NCBI RefSeq assembly: GCF_000719265.1
Contig: NZ_JOFL01000015.1
Coordinates: 62,001 to 126,000, forward strand
DNA length: 64,000 bases
Direction of reading: 5' to 3'
Source of the DNA: Streptomyces roseoverticillatus
Lineage (GTDB): Bacteria > Actinomycetota > Actinomycetes > Streptomycetales > Streptomycetaceae
The position numbers and the translations under genes were made by a program. How positions within the stretch are numbered: the first letter of the stretch is position 1; the number at the start of each line of letters is the position of its first letter. Positions 43,930 to 52,004 of this stretch are shown here, piece after piece. The notes beneath the pieces are model-generated. The model made no database searches. It saw nothing but the letters and a program-made list of their open reading frames with translations, and was not told the DNA's origin.

Positions 43930-44892
43930 ATGGCCGGAAACGCCATTGACCAGACGCGGCGCATGCTGTCGCTGGTCACCTATCTGCGGGAGCGCCCCGG
44001 CGCCCGGGTCACGGACGTGGCACGGGCCTTCGGGATCACCGAGGACGAGCTCATCGGCGACCTCGACGTGCTGCCCATGTGCGGCACCAGCTTCCGCGGC
44101 GGTGACCTGCTCGACATCGACACCGACGGCGACCGCATCTGGTGGCACAACCCGGACGCCTCGGGCAGCAGCACCGGTGAGCCGCTGCGGCTCGCCGCCG
44201 ACGAGGCCACGGCCCTGCTGGTGGCCGCGCGCGCCGTGGCCACGCTGCCGGGCCTGCGCGAGAGCGGCCGGCAGGCGCTGGTGCGGGCCACGGCGAAGAT
44301 CGAGGCCGCCGCGGGCGAGGCCGCCGGGGCCAGCTCCCGGCTGTCGGTGACCTTCGAGTCCGAGGGCGGCGTCTTCGCGGACGTCGACCGGGCGATCGCC
44401 GAGCGCCGCCGCGTGTGGATCACGTACTACTCGCCCGCGCGCGACGAGCTCACCGAGCGCGAGGTCGACCCGGTCCGGCTGTTCGTCGTCGGCCACACGT
44501 ACATGGAGGCGTGGTGCCGCCTGTCGGAGGCCCGCCGCACCTTCCGGCTGGACCGGGTGGCCGAAATCAGGCTGCTGGACGAGCCGTCCGACCCGCCGCC
44601 GGTCGAGCTGCGGGACCTCTCCGAGGGGCTGGTGCAGCCGGCCGCCGAGGACCCCGAGGTCGTGATCGAGGTCGGCCCCGGCGGCCGCTGGGTCGCCGAG
44701 TACTACCCCCACGACAGCGCCGAGGAGCTGCCGGACGGGGGCCTGCGGATCACGCTGCGCACCCCGGACCCGGCCTCGCTGCGCCGGCTCGCCCTGCGCC
44801 TCGGCGGCGACGGCCGGATCGTCTCGCCCGCCGCGCTGGCGGACAGCGCCCGGGACGCGGCCCGCGAGGCCCTTGCGGCGTACGGGGAGTGA
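43930..44892 (+). CDS. pafC: PafC, WYL-domain transcriptional regulator
   Basis: 320 aa from ATG 43930; AGAGGAAC lies 14-21 nt upstream, a little far. The N-terminal HTH is DQTRRMLSLVTYLRERPGARVTDVARAFGITEDELIGDLDVL. A WYL-like domain covers about 140-220, with VGHTYMEAWCRLSEARRTFRLDRV, where the WYL signature is changed to YMEAW as in other PafC proteins. A C-terminal WCX domain completes the protein. It is the partner of PafB. The stop is followed 11 bp later by a small zinc-ribbon gene. Confidence 0.92.
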   Translation: MAGNAIDQTRRMLSLVTYLRERPGARVTDVARAFGITEDELIGDLDVLPMCGTSFRGGDLLDIDTDGDRIWWHNPDASGSSTGEPLRLAADEATALLVAARAVATLPGLRESGRQALVRATAKIEAAAGEAAGASSRLSVTFESEGGVFADVDRAIAERRRVWITYYSPARDELTEREVDPVRLFVVGHTYMEAWCRLSEARRTFRLDRVAEIRLLDEPSDPPPVELRDLSEGLVQPAAEDPEVVIEVGPGGRWVAEYYPHDSAEELPDGGLRITLRTPDPASLRRLALRLGGDGRIVSPAALADSARDAAREALAAYGE

Positions 44893-44903
44893 GGGTGGAC
44901 GCG

Positions 44904-45140
44904 ATGGACGGGGTGCCGGGCGCCGCGATGTTCAAGGCGGCCTGCCCGGACTGCCGCGGCAGCTTCGAGCTGGCGGCGAGCGCGCTGCGGCTGGCGATCG
45001 GCGGCAGCCGGCGCACCACCTTCTACTCCTTCACGTGTCCGGACTGCGGTACCGCGGTCCGCAAGCCGGCGGGGGAGCGGATCGTGGAGCTGCTGACCGG
45101 CGGCGGGGTGCGGACGCTGCGGCTGCACTCGACGGTCTGA
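44904..45140 (+). CDS. small zinc-ribbon-like protein
   Basis: 78 aa from ATG 44904, with GAGGG 8 nt upstream; GTG 44895 is an alternative. Two C-x2-C knuckles (ACPDCRGSFEL and TCPDCGT) 32 residues apart would bind one zinc ion. The segment between them (AASALRLAIGGSRRTTFYSF) and the C-terminal GERIVELLTGGG look like a compact beta/alpha fold. It starts directly after pafC in the same orientation, so a common mRNA is likely. I know of no characterised homologue. A DNA- or RNA-binding accessory of the PafBC response is one possibility. Confidence 0.7.
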   Translation: MDGVPGAAMFKAACPDCRGSFELAASALRLAIGGSRRTTFYSFTCPDCGTAVRKPAGERIVELLTGGGVRTLRLHSTV

Positions 45141-45206
45141 GCGCGCCGCTCGGACAAACGGCCGTTTTGAGTCATTCCGATGTTTTGAGTCACCCCGACG
45201 TCCCGA

Positions 45207-45212
45207 TAGGTT
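45207..45212 (+). promoter_or_regulatory. -10 box (TAGGTT) of a probable leaderless promoter
   Basis: TAGGTT, 6 nt (CGCTCC), then the ATG at 45219; no Shine-Dalgarno. Confidence 0.45.
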
Positions 45213-45218
45213 CGCTCC

Positions 45219-45434
45219 ATGTTCTGGCCCATGCTCGCCGTCGCCCTCGCCTTCCTGGGCATCGCCGTCCTCGGGGTGCTGGCCGCCCGGGTGCTGGCCG
45301 AGGTGCGGCGGCTGGCCCGCCAGGTCTCCGAGAGCTCGGTGCGGATCAGCCGGGCCGCGGAGGACCTGGAGCGCGCCGCGGCGCCGCTCGCCGCCGCGAG
45401 CGCGCAGGCGGTGCAGACTTTGCGCCAGGAATGA
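45219..45434 (+). CDS. small single-span membrane protein with coiled-coil tail
   Basis: 71 aa. Residues about 4-25 (PMLAVALAFLGIAVLGVLAARV) form one membrane helix. The rest is a long amphipathic helix rich in Ala/Arg/Glu (EVRRLARQVSESSVRISRAAEDLERAAAP) that may form a coiled coil, in the manner of DUF948-like proteins. A TAGGTT box 6 nt upstream of the ATG supports the start. It is placed between pafC and tatA. Function unknown. Confidence 0.65.
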   Translation: MFWPMLAVALAFLGIAVLGVLAARVLAEVRRLARQVSESSVRISRAAEDLERAAAPLAAASAQAVQTLRQE

Positions 45435-45662
45435 GCGGTTCTGACAACGTCGCTCCCGCTCTCTGCTGGGGCCGCTGACCGGGCGGTACGCTGTTTCGGT
45501 GGCCCCGGCGACGAGGCGGGGGGCCGCTTCCGGGAGTACGCACGGGGATTGCCCGGCGTTCACCCCTGCGCGTTACGATCGCTGCCGTACGTCTGATGGA
45601 CAAATGTCCGATCAGTCGGGCAGTACCCACCCCATGCCGCCTCGGTGAGAAGGTAAACGCAA

Positions 45663-45944
45663 ATGTTCGGTAGGCTCGGCGCCCCCGAGATCATCCTCAT
45701 TCTCGTCGTCATCGTCCTGCTGTTCGGTGCGAAGAAGCTCCCGGACATGGCGCGTTCCCTCGGCAAGTCCGCCCGCATCCTCAAGAGCGAGGCCAAGGCC
45801 ATGAAGTCGGAGGGCCAGGACAACGCCTCCGCCCCGGCCGACCCGCCCGCCGACCAGGCCCCGCGTACGATCAAGGCGGCTCCCGGCGACGTCGCCGGCG
45901 CCCGGCCGGTCACCGAGCCGAGCGACCGCACGACGCAGCACTGA
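45663..45944 (+). CDS. tatA: TatA, twin-arginine translocase subunit
   Basis: 93 aa from ATG 45663 (GAGAAGG upstream). A short N-terminus, one membrane helix (about 8-22, [15 protein letters not shown]) and the hinge G-A-K-K-L-P lead into an amphipathic helix ([23 protein letters not shown]), then a disordered Pro/Ala/Asp-rich tail. It polymerises around TatBC to let folded twin-arginine proteins cross the plasma membrane. tatC follows 113 bp downstream. A perfect 21-bp tandem duplication begins 5 bp before its end and includes the stop codon. Confidence 0.95.
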   Translation: MFGRLGAPEIILILVVIVLLFGAKKLPDMARSLGKSARILKSEAKAMKSEGQDNASAPADPPADQAPRTIKAAPGDVAGARPVTEPSDRTTQH

Positions 45945-45981
45945 GCGCTGCTCCTCCAGGACTGAGCGCTGCTCCTCCAGG
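45940..45981 (+). repeat. 21-bp perfect tandem duplication at the tatA stop
   Basis: The unit beginning ACTGAGCGCTGCTCC occurs at 45940-45960 and 45961-45981 without a mismatch. TTTTCCAG is then repeated twice between 45982 and 46000. The first unit contains the TGA of tatA; the second duplicates it. Confidence 0.85.
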
Positions 45982-46057
45982 TTTTCCAGCTTTTCCAGGG
46001 ACGATCGAGGCGGCCGCCCCCGCGGCGTCCGTCTGCCGCACGAGATAGGGACGTGGG

Positions 46058-46993
46058 TTGCCCAAGTCTGCCCGCAAGAAGGAGAAGGACCCCGAGGGGC
46101 GGATGCCGCTCGCGGAGCACCTCCGTGAGCTGCGCAACCGGCTGGCCAAGGCGGTCCTCGCGATCGTCGTGGTCGCGATCGTCGCGGCCTTCTACCAGAA
46201 GCAGCTCACGGACTTCCTCTCGAGCCCCGTTCCCAAGTGCGCGGGGCGCGATCTCGCCCAGAGCCACGGCGGCAACTGCGCGGTCGTGGTGTTCAACAGC
46301 CTGTCGTCGCCGTTCACCACGATCGTCAAGATCTGCCTCCTGGCGGGCGTGACGGTCTCCGCGCCGATCTGGCTCTACCAGCTGTGGGCGTTCCTCGCCC
46401 CCGGCCTGCACAAGAACGAGAAGAAGTACACGGTCGCCTTCGTGGCGACGGCGGCCCCGCTCTTCGTCGCGGGCGCCTGGCTGGCCTACTCGATCATGCC
46501 GATGAGTATGCGTGTCCTGCTGCAGATCACGCCCGAGTCCGCGGCCAACACCCTCAACCTCGACGACATCCTCGACTTCACCGTCCGGATGATCCTCGTC
46601 TTCGGCCTCGCCTTCGAGCTGCCCCTGCTCCTGGTGATGATGAACATCGCCGGCATGGTCACCGGAAAGACCATGGTCAAGTGGTGGCGCGGCGTCGTCA
46701 TGGGCACCTTCGTCTTCGGTGCCGTCGCCACGCCCAGCACCGACCCGTTCGGCATGTGCATCCTGGCCGTCCCGATCATCATCCTGTACTTCGGTGCGGT
46801 CGGGTTCTCGATGCTCAACGACAAGCGCCGGGCGCGGCGCAACCCCGACCGGATGCTGTCGGACGACGAGGCCGCACCGCTGGATCTGACCCCGCAGTCC
46901 CTCGGCGACTCCGAGCCGATGCCGGCCCTGCACGACCGGTCCGAGGACGGCCGTCAGCACGCCGCCCGCAACGGCTACGACGACGTGACCTGA
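46058..46993 (+). CDS. tatC: TatC, twin-arginine translocase core subunit
   Basis: 311 aa from TTG 46058 (AGGGA upstream); no ATG or GTG precedes the conserved part. MPLAEHLRELRNRLAKAVLAIVV is the family N-terminus with the signal-peptide-binding Glu. It has six membrane helices; conserved items are YQLWAFLAPGLHKNEKK, the glove-shaped core loop, and AFELPLLLVMM. The C-terminal 65 residues are charged and cytosolic. It binds twin-arginine signal peptides and organises TatA polymers. Located downstream of tatA, with a lipid kinase next. Confidence 0.95.
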   Translation: MPKSARKKEKDPEGRMPLAEHLRELRNRLAKAVLAIVVVAIVAAFYQKQLTDFLSSPVPKCAGRDLAQSHGGNCAVVVFNSLSSPFTTIVKICLLAGVTVSAPIWLYQLWAFLAPGLHKNEKKYTVAFVATAAPLFVAGAWLAYSIMPMSMRVLLQITPESAANTLNLDDILDFTVRMILVFGLAFELPLLLVMMNIAGMVTGKTMVKWWRGVVMGTFVFGAVATPSTDPFGMCILAVPIIILYFGAVGFSMLNDKRRARRNPDRMLSDDEAAPLDLTPQSLGDSEPMPALHDRSEDGRQHAARNGYDDVT

Positions 46994-47011
46994 TCCGATG
47001 GGTTCCGCCGG

Positions 47012-47923
47012 GTGACCAGCGACATCACGCTCTTCGTCAACCCGGCGGCGGGCCGCGGGCGCGGGGCGGGCGCCGCCCAGCCCGCCGCCCGGGCGCTGCG
47101 CGCCGCCGGGTTCTCCGTCCGCACCGTCCTCGGTGCGGACGCCGCCGACGCCCTGCGCCGGGCCCGGGAGGCCGTGGCGGGCGGCACCGGTGCCCTGATA
47201 GCCGTCGGCGGGGACGGCATGACCTCGCTCGCCCTCCAGGCCGTCGCCGGCACCCCCGTCCCGCTCGGCGTCGTCGCCGTCGGCACCGGCAACGACTTCG
47301 CCCGCGCCGCCGGGCTGCCCGTCCGGGACCCCGTCGCGGCCGGCCGGCTCATCGCCGCCTCCCTCAAGGGCGACGGCGGCCGGCCGGTGGACCTCGGCCT
47401 GGCCGACGGGACGTACTTCGCGACCGTCCTCGCCTCCGGCTTCGACTCGCGCGTCAACGACCGCGGCAACCGGCTGCGCTTTCCCACCGGCCGGCTGCGC
47501 TACGACATGGCCCTCCTGGCCGAGCTCGCCGCGCTGCGCCCCATCCCGTACCGGATCCGGCTGGACGACGGCCCTGAGCTGGAGACCGAGGCCACCCTCG
47601 TCGCCGTCGGCAACAGCTCCTCGTACGGCGGAGGCATGCGGATCTGCGCGGAGGCCCGCACGGACGACGGGCTTTTCGACGTCACCGTCGTCGGCCCCTG
47701 CAGCCGCGCGACCCTCCTGAAGGTCTTCCCGAAGGTCTACCGCGGCACCCACCTCGGCCACCCCGCCGTCACGGTGCACCGCGTCGCGAAGATCGCGCTG
47801 AGCGCCCCGGGGATCACCGCCTACGCGGACGGCGAGCCGCTCGGCCCGCTCCCGCTGACCGCCGAGACCGTACCGGGGGCCGTGCGGCTGCTCGGCGCCG
47901 CACAGCCGGCCGGAGCCGCATAA
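47012..47923 (+). CDS. diacylglycerol/lipid kinase family protein
   Basis: 303 aa from GTG 47012, starting only 18 bp after the tatC stop, so likely in the same transcript. The DAGK catalytic domain has NPAAGRGRG (about 9-17), AVGGDGMTSLAL (GGDG nucleotide motif, about 69-72) and VVAVGTGNDFARAAGL. The beta-sandwich C-terminal half has GNSSSYGGGMRICAEARTDDGLFDVTVV and a final ITAYADGEPLG, matching YegS/DgkB-type kinases. It phosphorylates diacylglycerol or a related lipid or sphingoid substrate. In mycobacteria a homologous gene is not in this exact place, so the association with tat may be streptomycete-specific. Confidence 0.9.
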   Translation: MTSDITLFVNPAAGRGRGAGAAQPAARALRAAGFSVRTVLGADAADALRRAREAVAGGTGALIAVGGDGMTSLALQAVAGTPVPLGVVAVGTGNDFARAAGLPVRDPVAAGRLIAASLKGDGGRPVDLGLADGTYFATVLASGFDSRVNDRGNRLRFPTGRLRYDMALLAELAALRPIPYRIRLDDGPELETEATLVAVGNSSSYGGGMRICAEARTDDGLFDVTVVGPCSRATLLKVFPKVYRGTHLGHPAVTVHRVAKIALSAPGITAYADGEPLGPLPLTAETVPGAVRLLGAAQPAGAA

Positions 47924-47977
47924 CAACCGCCCGGAGCTGCATAAAGGGAGTCCCATGCCGGACTAAGGAGCAGCTCC
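47910..47977 (+). repeat. 21-bp-spaced repeats and hairpin at the lipid kinase stop
   Basis: A 14-nt segment ending in GCATAA occurs at 47910-47923 (including the TAA stop) and again at 47931-47944 with one change. GGAGCTGC (47933-47940) pairs with GCAGCTCC (47970-47977), and AGTCC/GGACT (47949-47953 with 47960-47964) adds an inner stem. The hairpin probably ends the transcript. Confidence 0.5.
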
Positions 47978-48010
47978 AATAAAGATCAGGTGACTGTCAG
48001 AGGTCACCGG

Positions 48011-48016
48011 TAGGCT
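48011..48016 (+). promoter_or_regulatory. candidate -10 box (TAGGCT) of the HelY-type helicase
   Basis: TAGGCT ends 10 nt before ATG 48027, giving a very short 5' UTR without a ribosome site. Confidence 0.35.
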
Positions 48017-48026
48017 CGTACACAAG

Positions 48027-50855
48027 ATGACCGACGACATGTCCCCTGCTGAGCGCTACGCCCTTTCGCGGGTCCGCGCCGCCGAGCAGGCCACCGCGCT
48101 CGCACCGTTCCGCGAGATGTACGACTTCGAGCTGGACCCGTTCCAGATAGAGGCATGCAAGGCCCTGGAGGCCGGGAAGGGCGTGCTGGTCGCCGCGCCG
48201 ACCGGCTCGGGCAAGACCATCGTGGGCGAGTTCGCCGTCCACCTGGCTCTCACCCAGGGCCGCAAGTGCTTCTACACGACACCCATCAAGGCCCTGTCGA
48301 ACCAGAAGTACAGCGATCTCGTCCGGCGCTACGGCGCCGCCAAGGTCGGCCTGCTGACCGGCGACAACAGCGTCAACGCCGACGCCCCGGTGCTCGTGAT
48401 GACCACCGAGGTCCTGCGCAACATGCTCTACGCGGGCTCCCAGGCGCTGATCGGCCTGGGCTACGTGGTCATGGACGAGGTGCACTACCTCTCCGACCGC
48501 TTCCGCGGCGCCGTCTGGGAGGAGGTCATCATCCACCTCCCGGATTCGGTGACCCTCGTCTCCCTCTCGGCCACCGTCTCCAACGCCGAGGAGTTCGGCG
48601 ACTGGCTGGACACAGTCCGCGGCGACACCGAGGTGATCGTCTCCGAGGAGCGCCCCGTCCCGCTCTGGCAGCACGTGCTGGCCGGCCGGCGGATCTACGA
48701 CCTCTTCGAGGAGGAGACCGACCACGGCGGCCGCGGCGCCGCGCGCCGCGAGGTCAACCCCGACCTCCTGCGCATGGCCCGCATGGAGAACAGCCGCACG
48801 TACAACCCGCGGGAGCGGCGCCGCGGCAAGATGGTGCGCGAGGCCGACCGCGAGCGCGAGCGCCGTCAGCGCAGCCGGATCTGGACGCCCGGCCGCCCCG
48901 AGGTCATCGAGCGCCTCGACGCCGAGGGCCTGCTGCCCGCCATCACCTTCATCTTCAGCCGCGCCGGCTGCGAGGCCGCCGTCCAGCAGTGCCTCTACGC
49001 CGGCCTGCGGCTCAACGACGACGCGGCCCGCGCCAGGGTGCGGGAGGTCGTCGAGGAGCGCTGCGCCTCCATCCCCGACGAGGACCTGCACGTCCTCGGC
49101 TACTTCGAGTGGCTGGAGGGCCTGGAGCGCGGCATCGCCGCCCACCACGCCGGCATGCTGCCGACCTTCAAGGAGGTCGTCGAGGAGCTCTTCGTCAAGG
49201 GCCTGGTCAAGGCCGTCTTCGCGACCGAGACGCTCGCCCTCGGCATCAACATGCCGGCTCGCACGGTGGTGCTGGAGAAGCTCGTCAAGTGGAACGGCGA
49301 GACCCACGCCGACATCACGCCCGGCGAGTACACCCAGCTCACGGGCCGGGCCGGACGACGCGGCATCGACGTCGAGGGGCACGCCGTCGTGCTGTGGCAG
49401 CGCGCCATGGACCCGGCCGCGCTCGCCGGCCTCGCCGGCACCCGCACCTATCCGCTGCGCTCCAGCTTCAAGCCCTCGTACAACATGGCGGTCAACCTCG
49501 TCTCGCAGTTCGGGCGGCACCGCTCCCGCGAGCTGCTGGAGACGTCGTTCGCCCAGTTCCAGGCCGACAAGTCGGTCGTCGGCATCTCCCGGCAGGTGCA
49601 GAAGAACGAGGAGGGCCTGGCGGGCTACCGCGAGGCCATCACCTGCCACCTCGGCGACTTCGACGAGTACGCCCGGCTCCGCCGCGAGCTGAAGGACCGC
49701 GAGAACGAGCTGGCCAAGCAGGGCGCGGTGCAGCGGCGCGCCGCGGCGGCCACGGCCCTGGAGCGGCTCAAGCCCGGTGACGTCATCCACGTCCCGACCG
49801 GGAAGTACGCGGGCCTGGCCCTCGTGCTCGACCCCGGCGTGCCGCCCGCCCGTGCGGACCGGCACCGCGGCTTCGACCCCTACGACGGGCCGCGCCCCCT
49901 GGTGCTCACCGCGGAACGGCAGGTCAAGCGGCTCGCCCCGATCGACTTCCCGGTGCCGGTGGAGCCCCTGGATCGGATGCGGATCCCCAAGTCCTTCAAC
50001 CCGCGCTCCCCGCAGTCGCGCCGCGACCTCGCCTCCGCGCTGCGCACCAAGGCCGGGCACATCGTGCCCGACCGGCACCGCAAGTCCCGCTCCGCCGCCA
50101 CGGACGACACCGAGATCGCCCGGCTGCGCGCGGCCATCCGCGCGCACCCCTGCCACGGCTGCGACGAGCGCGAGGACCACGCCCGCTGGGCCGAGCGCTA
50201 CCACCGGCTGCAGCGGGACACCCGCCAGCTGGAGCGGCGCATCGAGGGGCGGACGAACACCATCGCCCGCACCTTCGACCGGATCTGCGCGCTCCTGACC
50301 GACCTGGACTACCTGCACGGCAGCGAGGTCACCGAGCACGGCAAGCGGCTCGCCCGGCTCTACGGCGAGCTCGACCTGCTGGCCTCGGAGTGCCTGCGCG
50401 ACGGCGTGTGGGAGGGCCTGAAGCCGGCCGAGCTGGCGGCGTGCGCCTCCGCGCTGGTCTTCGAGGCCCGTACGGCCGACGACGCGGCGCCGCCGAAGCT
50501 GCCCGCGGGCCCCGCCAAGGAGGCCCTCGGCGAGATGGTCCGCATCTGGGGCCGGCTGGATGCCCTGGAGGAACAGCACAAGATCAACCAGGCGGAGGGC
50601 GTCGGCCAGCGCGAGCCGGACCTGGGCTTCGCCTGGGCCGCGTACCGCTGGGCGTCCGGGCACAGCCTGGACGAGGTGCTGCGGGAGGTCGAGATGCCGG
50701 CGGGCGACTTCGTCCGGTGGTGCAAGCAGCTGATCGACGTGCTCGGCCAGATCGCGGCGGCGGCGCCGCAGGAGGGCAGCGCGGTCGCGCGGAACGCGCG
50801 CCGCGCGGTCGATGGGCTGTTGCGGGGAGTTGTGGCTTACTCGTCGGTGGGCTGA
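48027..50855 (+). CDS. helY: HelY/Ski2-like DEVH-box helicase
   Basis: 942 aa from ATG 48027. Motif I APTGSGKT at 57-64, DEVH box at 150-153, motif III SAT at 181-183, and motif VI QLTGRAGRRGID near 435-446 place it in the Ski2/Mtr4 superfamily-2 group. A central arch-like insert includes an Arg-rich stretch (RERRRGKMVREADRERERR). The C-terminal DSHCT domain (about 760-940) is typical of RNA-exosome helicases. It probably unwinds structured RNA in decay or ribosome metabolism. Homologue of mycobacterial HelY (Rv2092c), which also sits beside tatAC. Convergent with the siderophore-interacting gene. Confidence 0.92.
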   Translation: MTDDMSPAERYALSRVRAAEQATALAPFREMYDFELDPFQIEACKALEAGKGVLVAAPTGSGKTIVGEFAVHLALTQGRKCFYTTPIKALSNQKYSDLVRRYGAAKVGLLTGDNSVNADAPVLVMTTEVLRNMLYAGSQALIGLGYVVMDEVHYLSDRFRGAVWEEVIIHLPDSVTLVSLSATVSNAEEFGDWLDTVRGDTEVIVSEERPVPLWQHVLAGRRIYDLFEEETDHGGRGAARREVNPDLLRMARMENSRTYNPRERRRGKMVREADRERERRQRSRIWTPGRPEVIERLDAEGLLPAITFIFSRAGCEAAVQQCLYAGLRLNDDAARARVREVVEERCASIPDEDLHVLGYFEWLEGLERGIAAHHAGMLPTFKEVVEELFVKGLVKAVFATETLALGINMPARTVVLEKLVKWNGETHADITPGEYTQLTGRAGRRGIDVEGHAVVLWQRAMDPAALAGLAGTRTYPLRSSFKPSYNMAVNLVSQFGRHRSRELLETSFAQFQADKSVVGISRQVQKNEEGLAGYREAITCHLGDFDEYARLRRELKDRENELAKQGAVQRRAAAATALERLKPGDVIHVPTGKYAGLALVLDPGVPPARADRHRGFDPYDGPRPLVLTAERQVKRLAPIDFPVPVEPLDRMRIPKSFNPRSPQSRRDLASALRTKAGHIVPDRHRKSRSAATDDTEIARLRAAIRAHPCHGCDEREDHARWAERYHRLQRDTRQLERRIEGRTNTIARTFDRICALLTDLDYLHGSEVTEHGKRLARLYGELDLLASECLRDGVWEGLKPAELAACASALVFEARTADDAAPPKLPAGPAKEALGEMVRIWGRLDALEEQHKINQAEGVGQREPDLGFAWAAYRWASGHSLDEVLREVEMPAGDFVRWCKQLIDVLGQIAAAAPQEGSAVARNARRAVDGLLRGVVAYSSVG

Positions 50856-51075
50856 GGCCGCTTCGGCACCGCCGGTCACCTCCGGTGGGGGCCGGGCGCC
50901 GTCGCGGCGGGGGGATTTCCCCTGACCCGCCCCTTCCCGTTTCCTGGGGGCAAGCCCCCCAGCCCCCCGCAGGGGTTTCGGGAAGGGGCGGGTCAGGGGA
51001 AGATCCCTCCGCCGCAGCGGTGATCAGCCCATGGCTGCGGGTCCGGCGGTGCCGGACCCGCACGCCGCGTCGCGG
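50856..51075. repeat. convergent-gene spacer with 23-bp stem and dispersed palindromic repeat (copy 1)
   Basis: TTCCCCTGACCCGCC... at 50917-50939 pairs perfectly with 50979-51001 (23 bp), enclosing CTGGGGGC/GCCCCCAG. A second hairpin (51036-51047 with 51051-51062, 12 bp, 3-nt loop) follows. CCCTCCGCCGCAGCGG (51005-51020), GTCCGGCGGTGCCG (51041-51054) and CGGCACCGCCGGTCA (50865-50879) all recur at 59010-59097. It probably works as a bidirectional terminator. Confidence 0.75.
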
Positions 51076-51924
51076 TTACGCCGCCGCCGCGCCCTCCTGC
51101 TCCACCTCGACCTGCTGGTTCCAGTCGCGCTTGGACGCCTGCCAGCCGTCCTCGTCGTGGCCCCGGCGCCAGTAGCCCGACACGGACAGGCGCTCGCGCG
51201 GCACCTCGCGCTCGACGCGCAGGTAGCGGCGCAGCTCCTTCACGAAGCCCGCTTCGCCGTGCACGAAGGCCTGGACGTCGCCGGCGGGGAAGTCGAGCCC
51301 GCGGACGGCCGCGACCAGCGCCTCGCCGACGGGCGCACCGCCGCGGTGCAGCCACGTGACCTCGACGCCCTCGGCCAGCTCCAGCTTCTGCTCCTCCTCC
51401 GGGCCCGCGACCTCGACGAAGGCGTGGACGCGCGCGCCCGCGGGGATCCGCTCCAGGGACGCGGCGATCGCCGGCAGCGCGCTCTCGTCGCCCGCCAGCA
51501 GGTGCCAGCCGGCGGCCGGGTCGGGGGAGTAGGCGCCGCCGGGGCCGCGGAAGAGCACCTCGGCGCCGGGCTCCACGGAGGCCGCCCACGGGCCGGCCAG
51601 GCCCTCGTCGCCGTGGACGACGAAGTCGATGGCGAGCTCGCGCGCCTCGCGGTCGAAGGAGCGCACCGTGTACGTGCGGGTCTTCGGCCAGTGCTCGTGG
51701 GGCAGCTCGCGGCGGATGACCTCCATGTCGAACGACTCGGGGTAGGCGACGCCGGGCACGGGGAAGACGATCTTCACGTAGTGGTCGGTGTGCTCACCGG
51801 CGCCGAAGTCCGCGAGCCCCTCGCCGCCGAGGATCACGCGCACCATGTGCGGCGTCAGCCGCTCGGTGCGGAGCACGTGCGCGCGGTTGAGCTTGGGCTG
51901 CTTCCGGACGGGACGGTCTGCCAT
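51076..51924 (-). CDS. siderophore-interacting protein (FAD ferric-siderophore reductase)
   Basis: 282 aa from ATG 51924 (GGGGAGA upstream). The SIP fold has an FAD-binding barrel with RTYTVRSFD (flavin motif RxYTxR, about 82-90) and DFVVHGDEGLAGPWA. The NAD(P)-binding half has HLLAGDESALPAIAASLE and FVHGEAGFVKELRRYLR. The C-terminus YWRRGHDEDGW is diagnostic of the family. It reduces ferric siderophore in the cytosol to release iron. An iron box with a nested palindrome sits 30-50 bp upstream, so it is induced when iron is scarce. No siderophore uptake genes adjoin. Confidence 0.94.
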   Translation of the reverse strand: MADRPVRKQPKLNRAHVLRTERLTPHMVRVILGGEGLADFGAGEHTDHYVKIVFPVPGVAYPESFDMEVIRRELPHEHWPKTRTYTVRSFDREARELAIDFVVHGDEGLAGPWAASVEPGAEVLFRGPGGAYSPDPAAGWHLLAGDESALPAIAASLERIPAGARVHAFVEVAGPEEEQKLELAEGVEVTWLHRGGAPVGEALVAAVRGLDFPAGDVQAFVHGEAGFVKELRRYLRVEREVPRERLSVSGYWRRGHDEDGWQASKRDWNQQVEVEQEGAAAA

Positions 51925-51954
51925 GGCTGTCTCCCCTGATCCCCTGATCCTGAA

Positions 51955-51992
51955 AAGTTAGGTCCGCCTAACTTAACAAAGTTAGGCGGACC
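51955..51992 (-). promoter_or_regulatory. iron box (DmdR1/IdeR-type operator), nested palindromes
   Basis: TTAGGTCCGCCTAACTTAA (51958-51976) matches 15 of 19 positions of the TTAGGTTAGGCTAACCTAA consensus. AAGTTAGG-TCCG-CCTAACTT (51955-51974) is a perfect palindrome, and its right half repeats inverted as AAGTTAGGCGGACC (51979-51992). It overlaps the promoter of the siderophore-interacting gene. Confidence 0.8.
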
Positions 51993-52004
51993 CGGCCCAG
52001 CGAC

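Noticed and set aside
45940..45981. Start of a CRISPR-like or VNTR array
   Set aside because: Only two units and no spacer; a simple tandem duplication.
48027..50855. Long antisense open frame covering the helY gene (to 47997-50879)
   Set aside because: Mirror of codon bias; no domain, and the plus strand encodes all helicase motifs.
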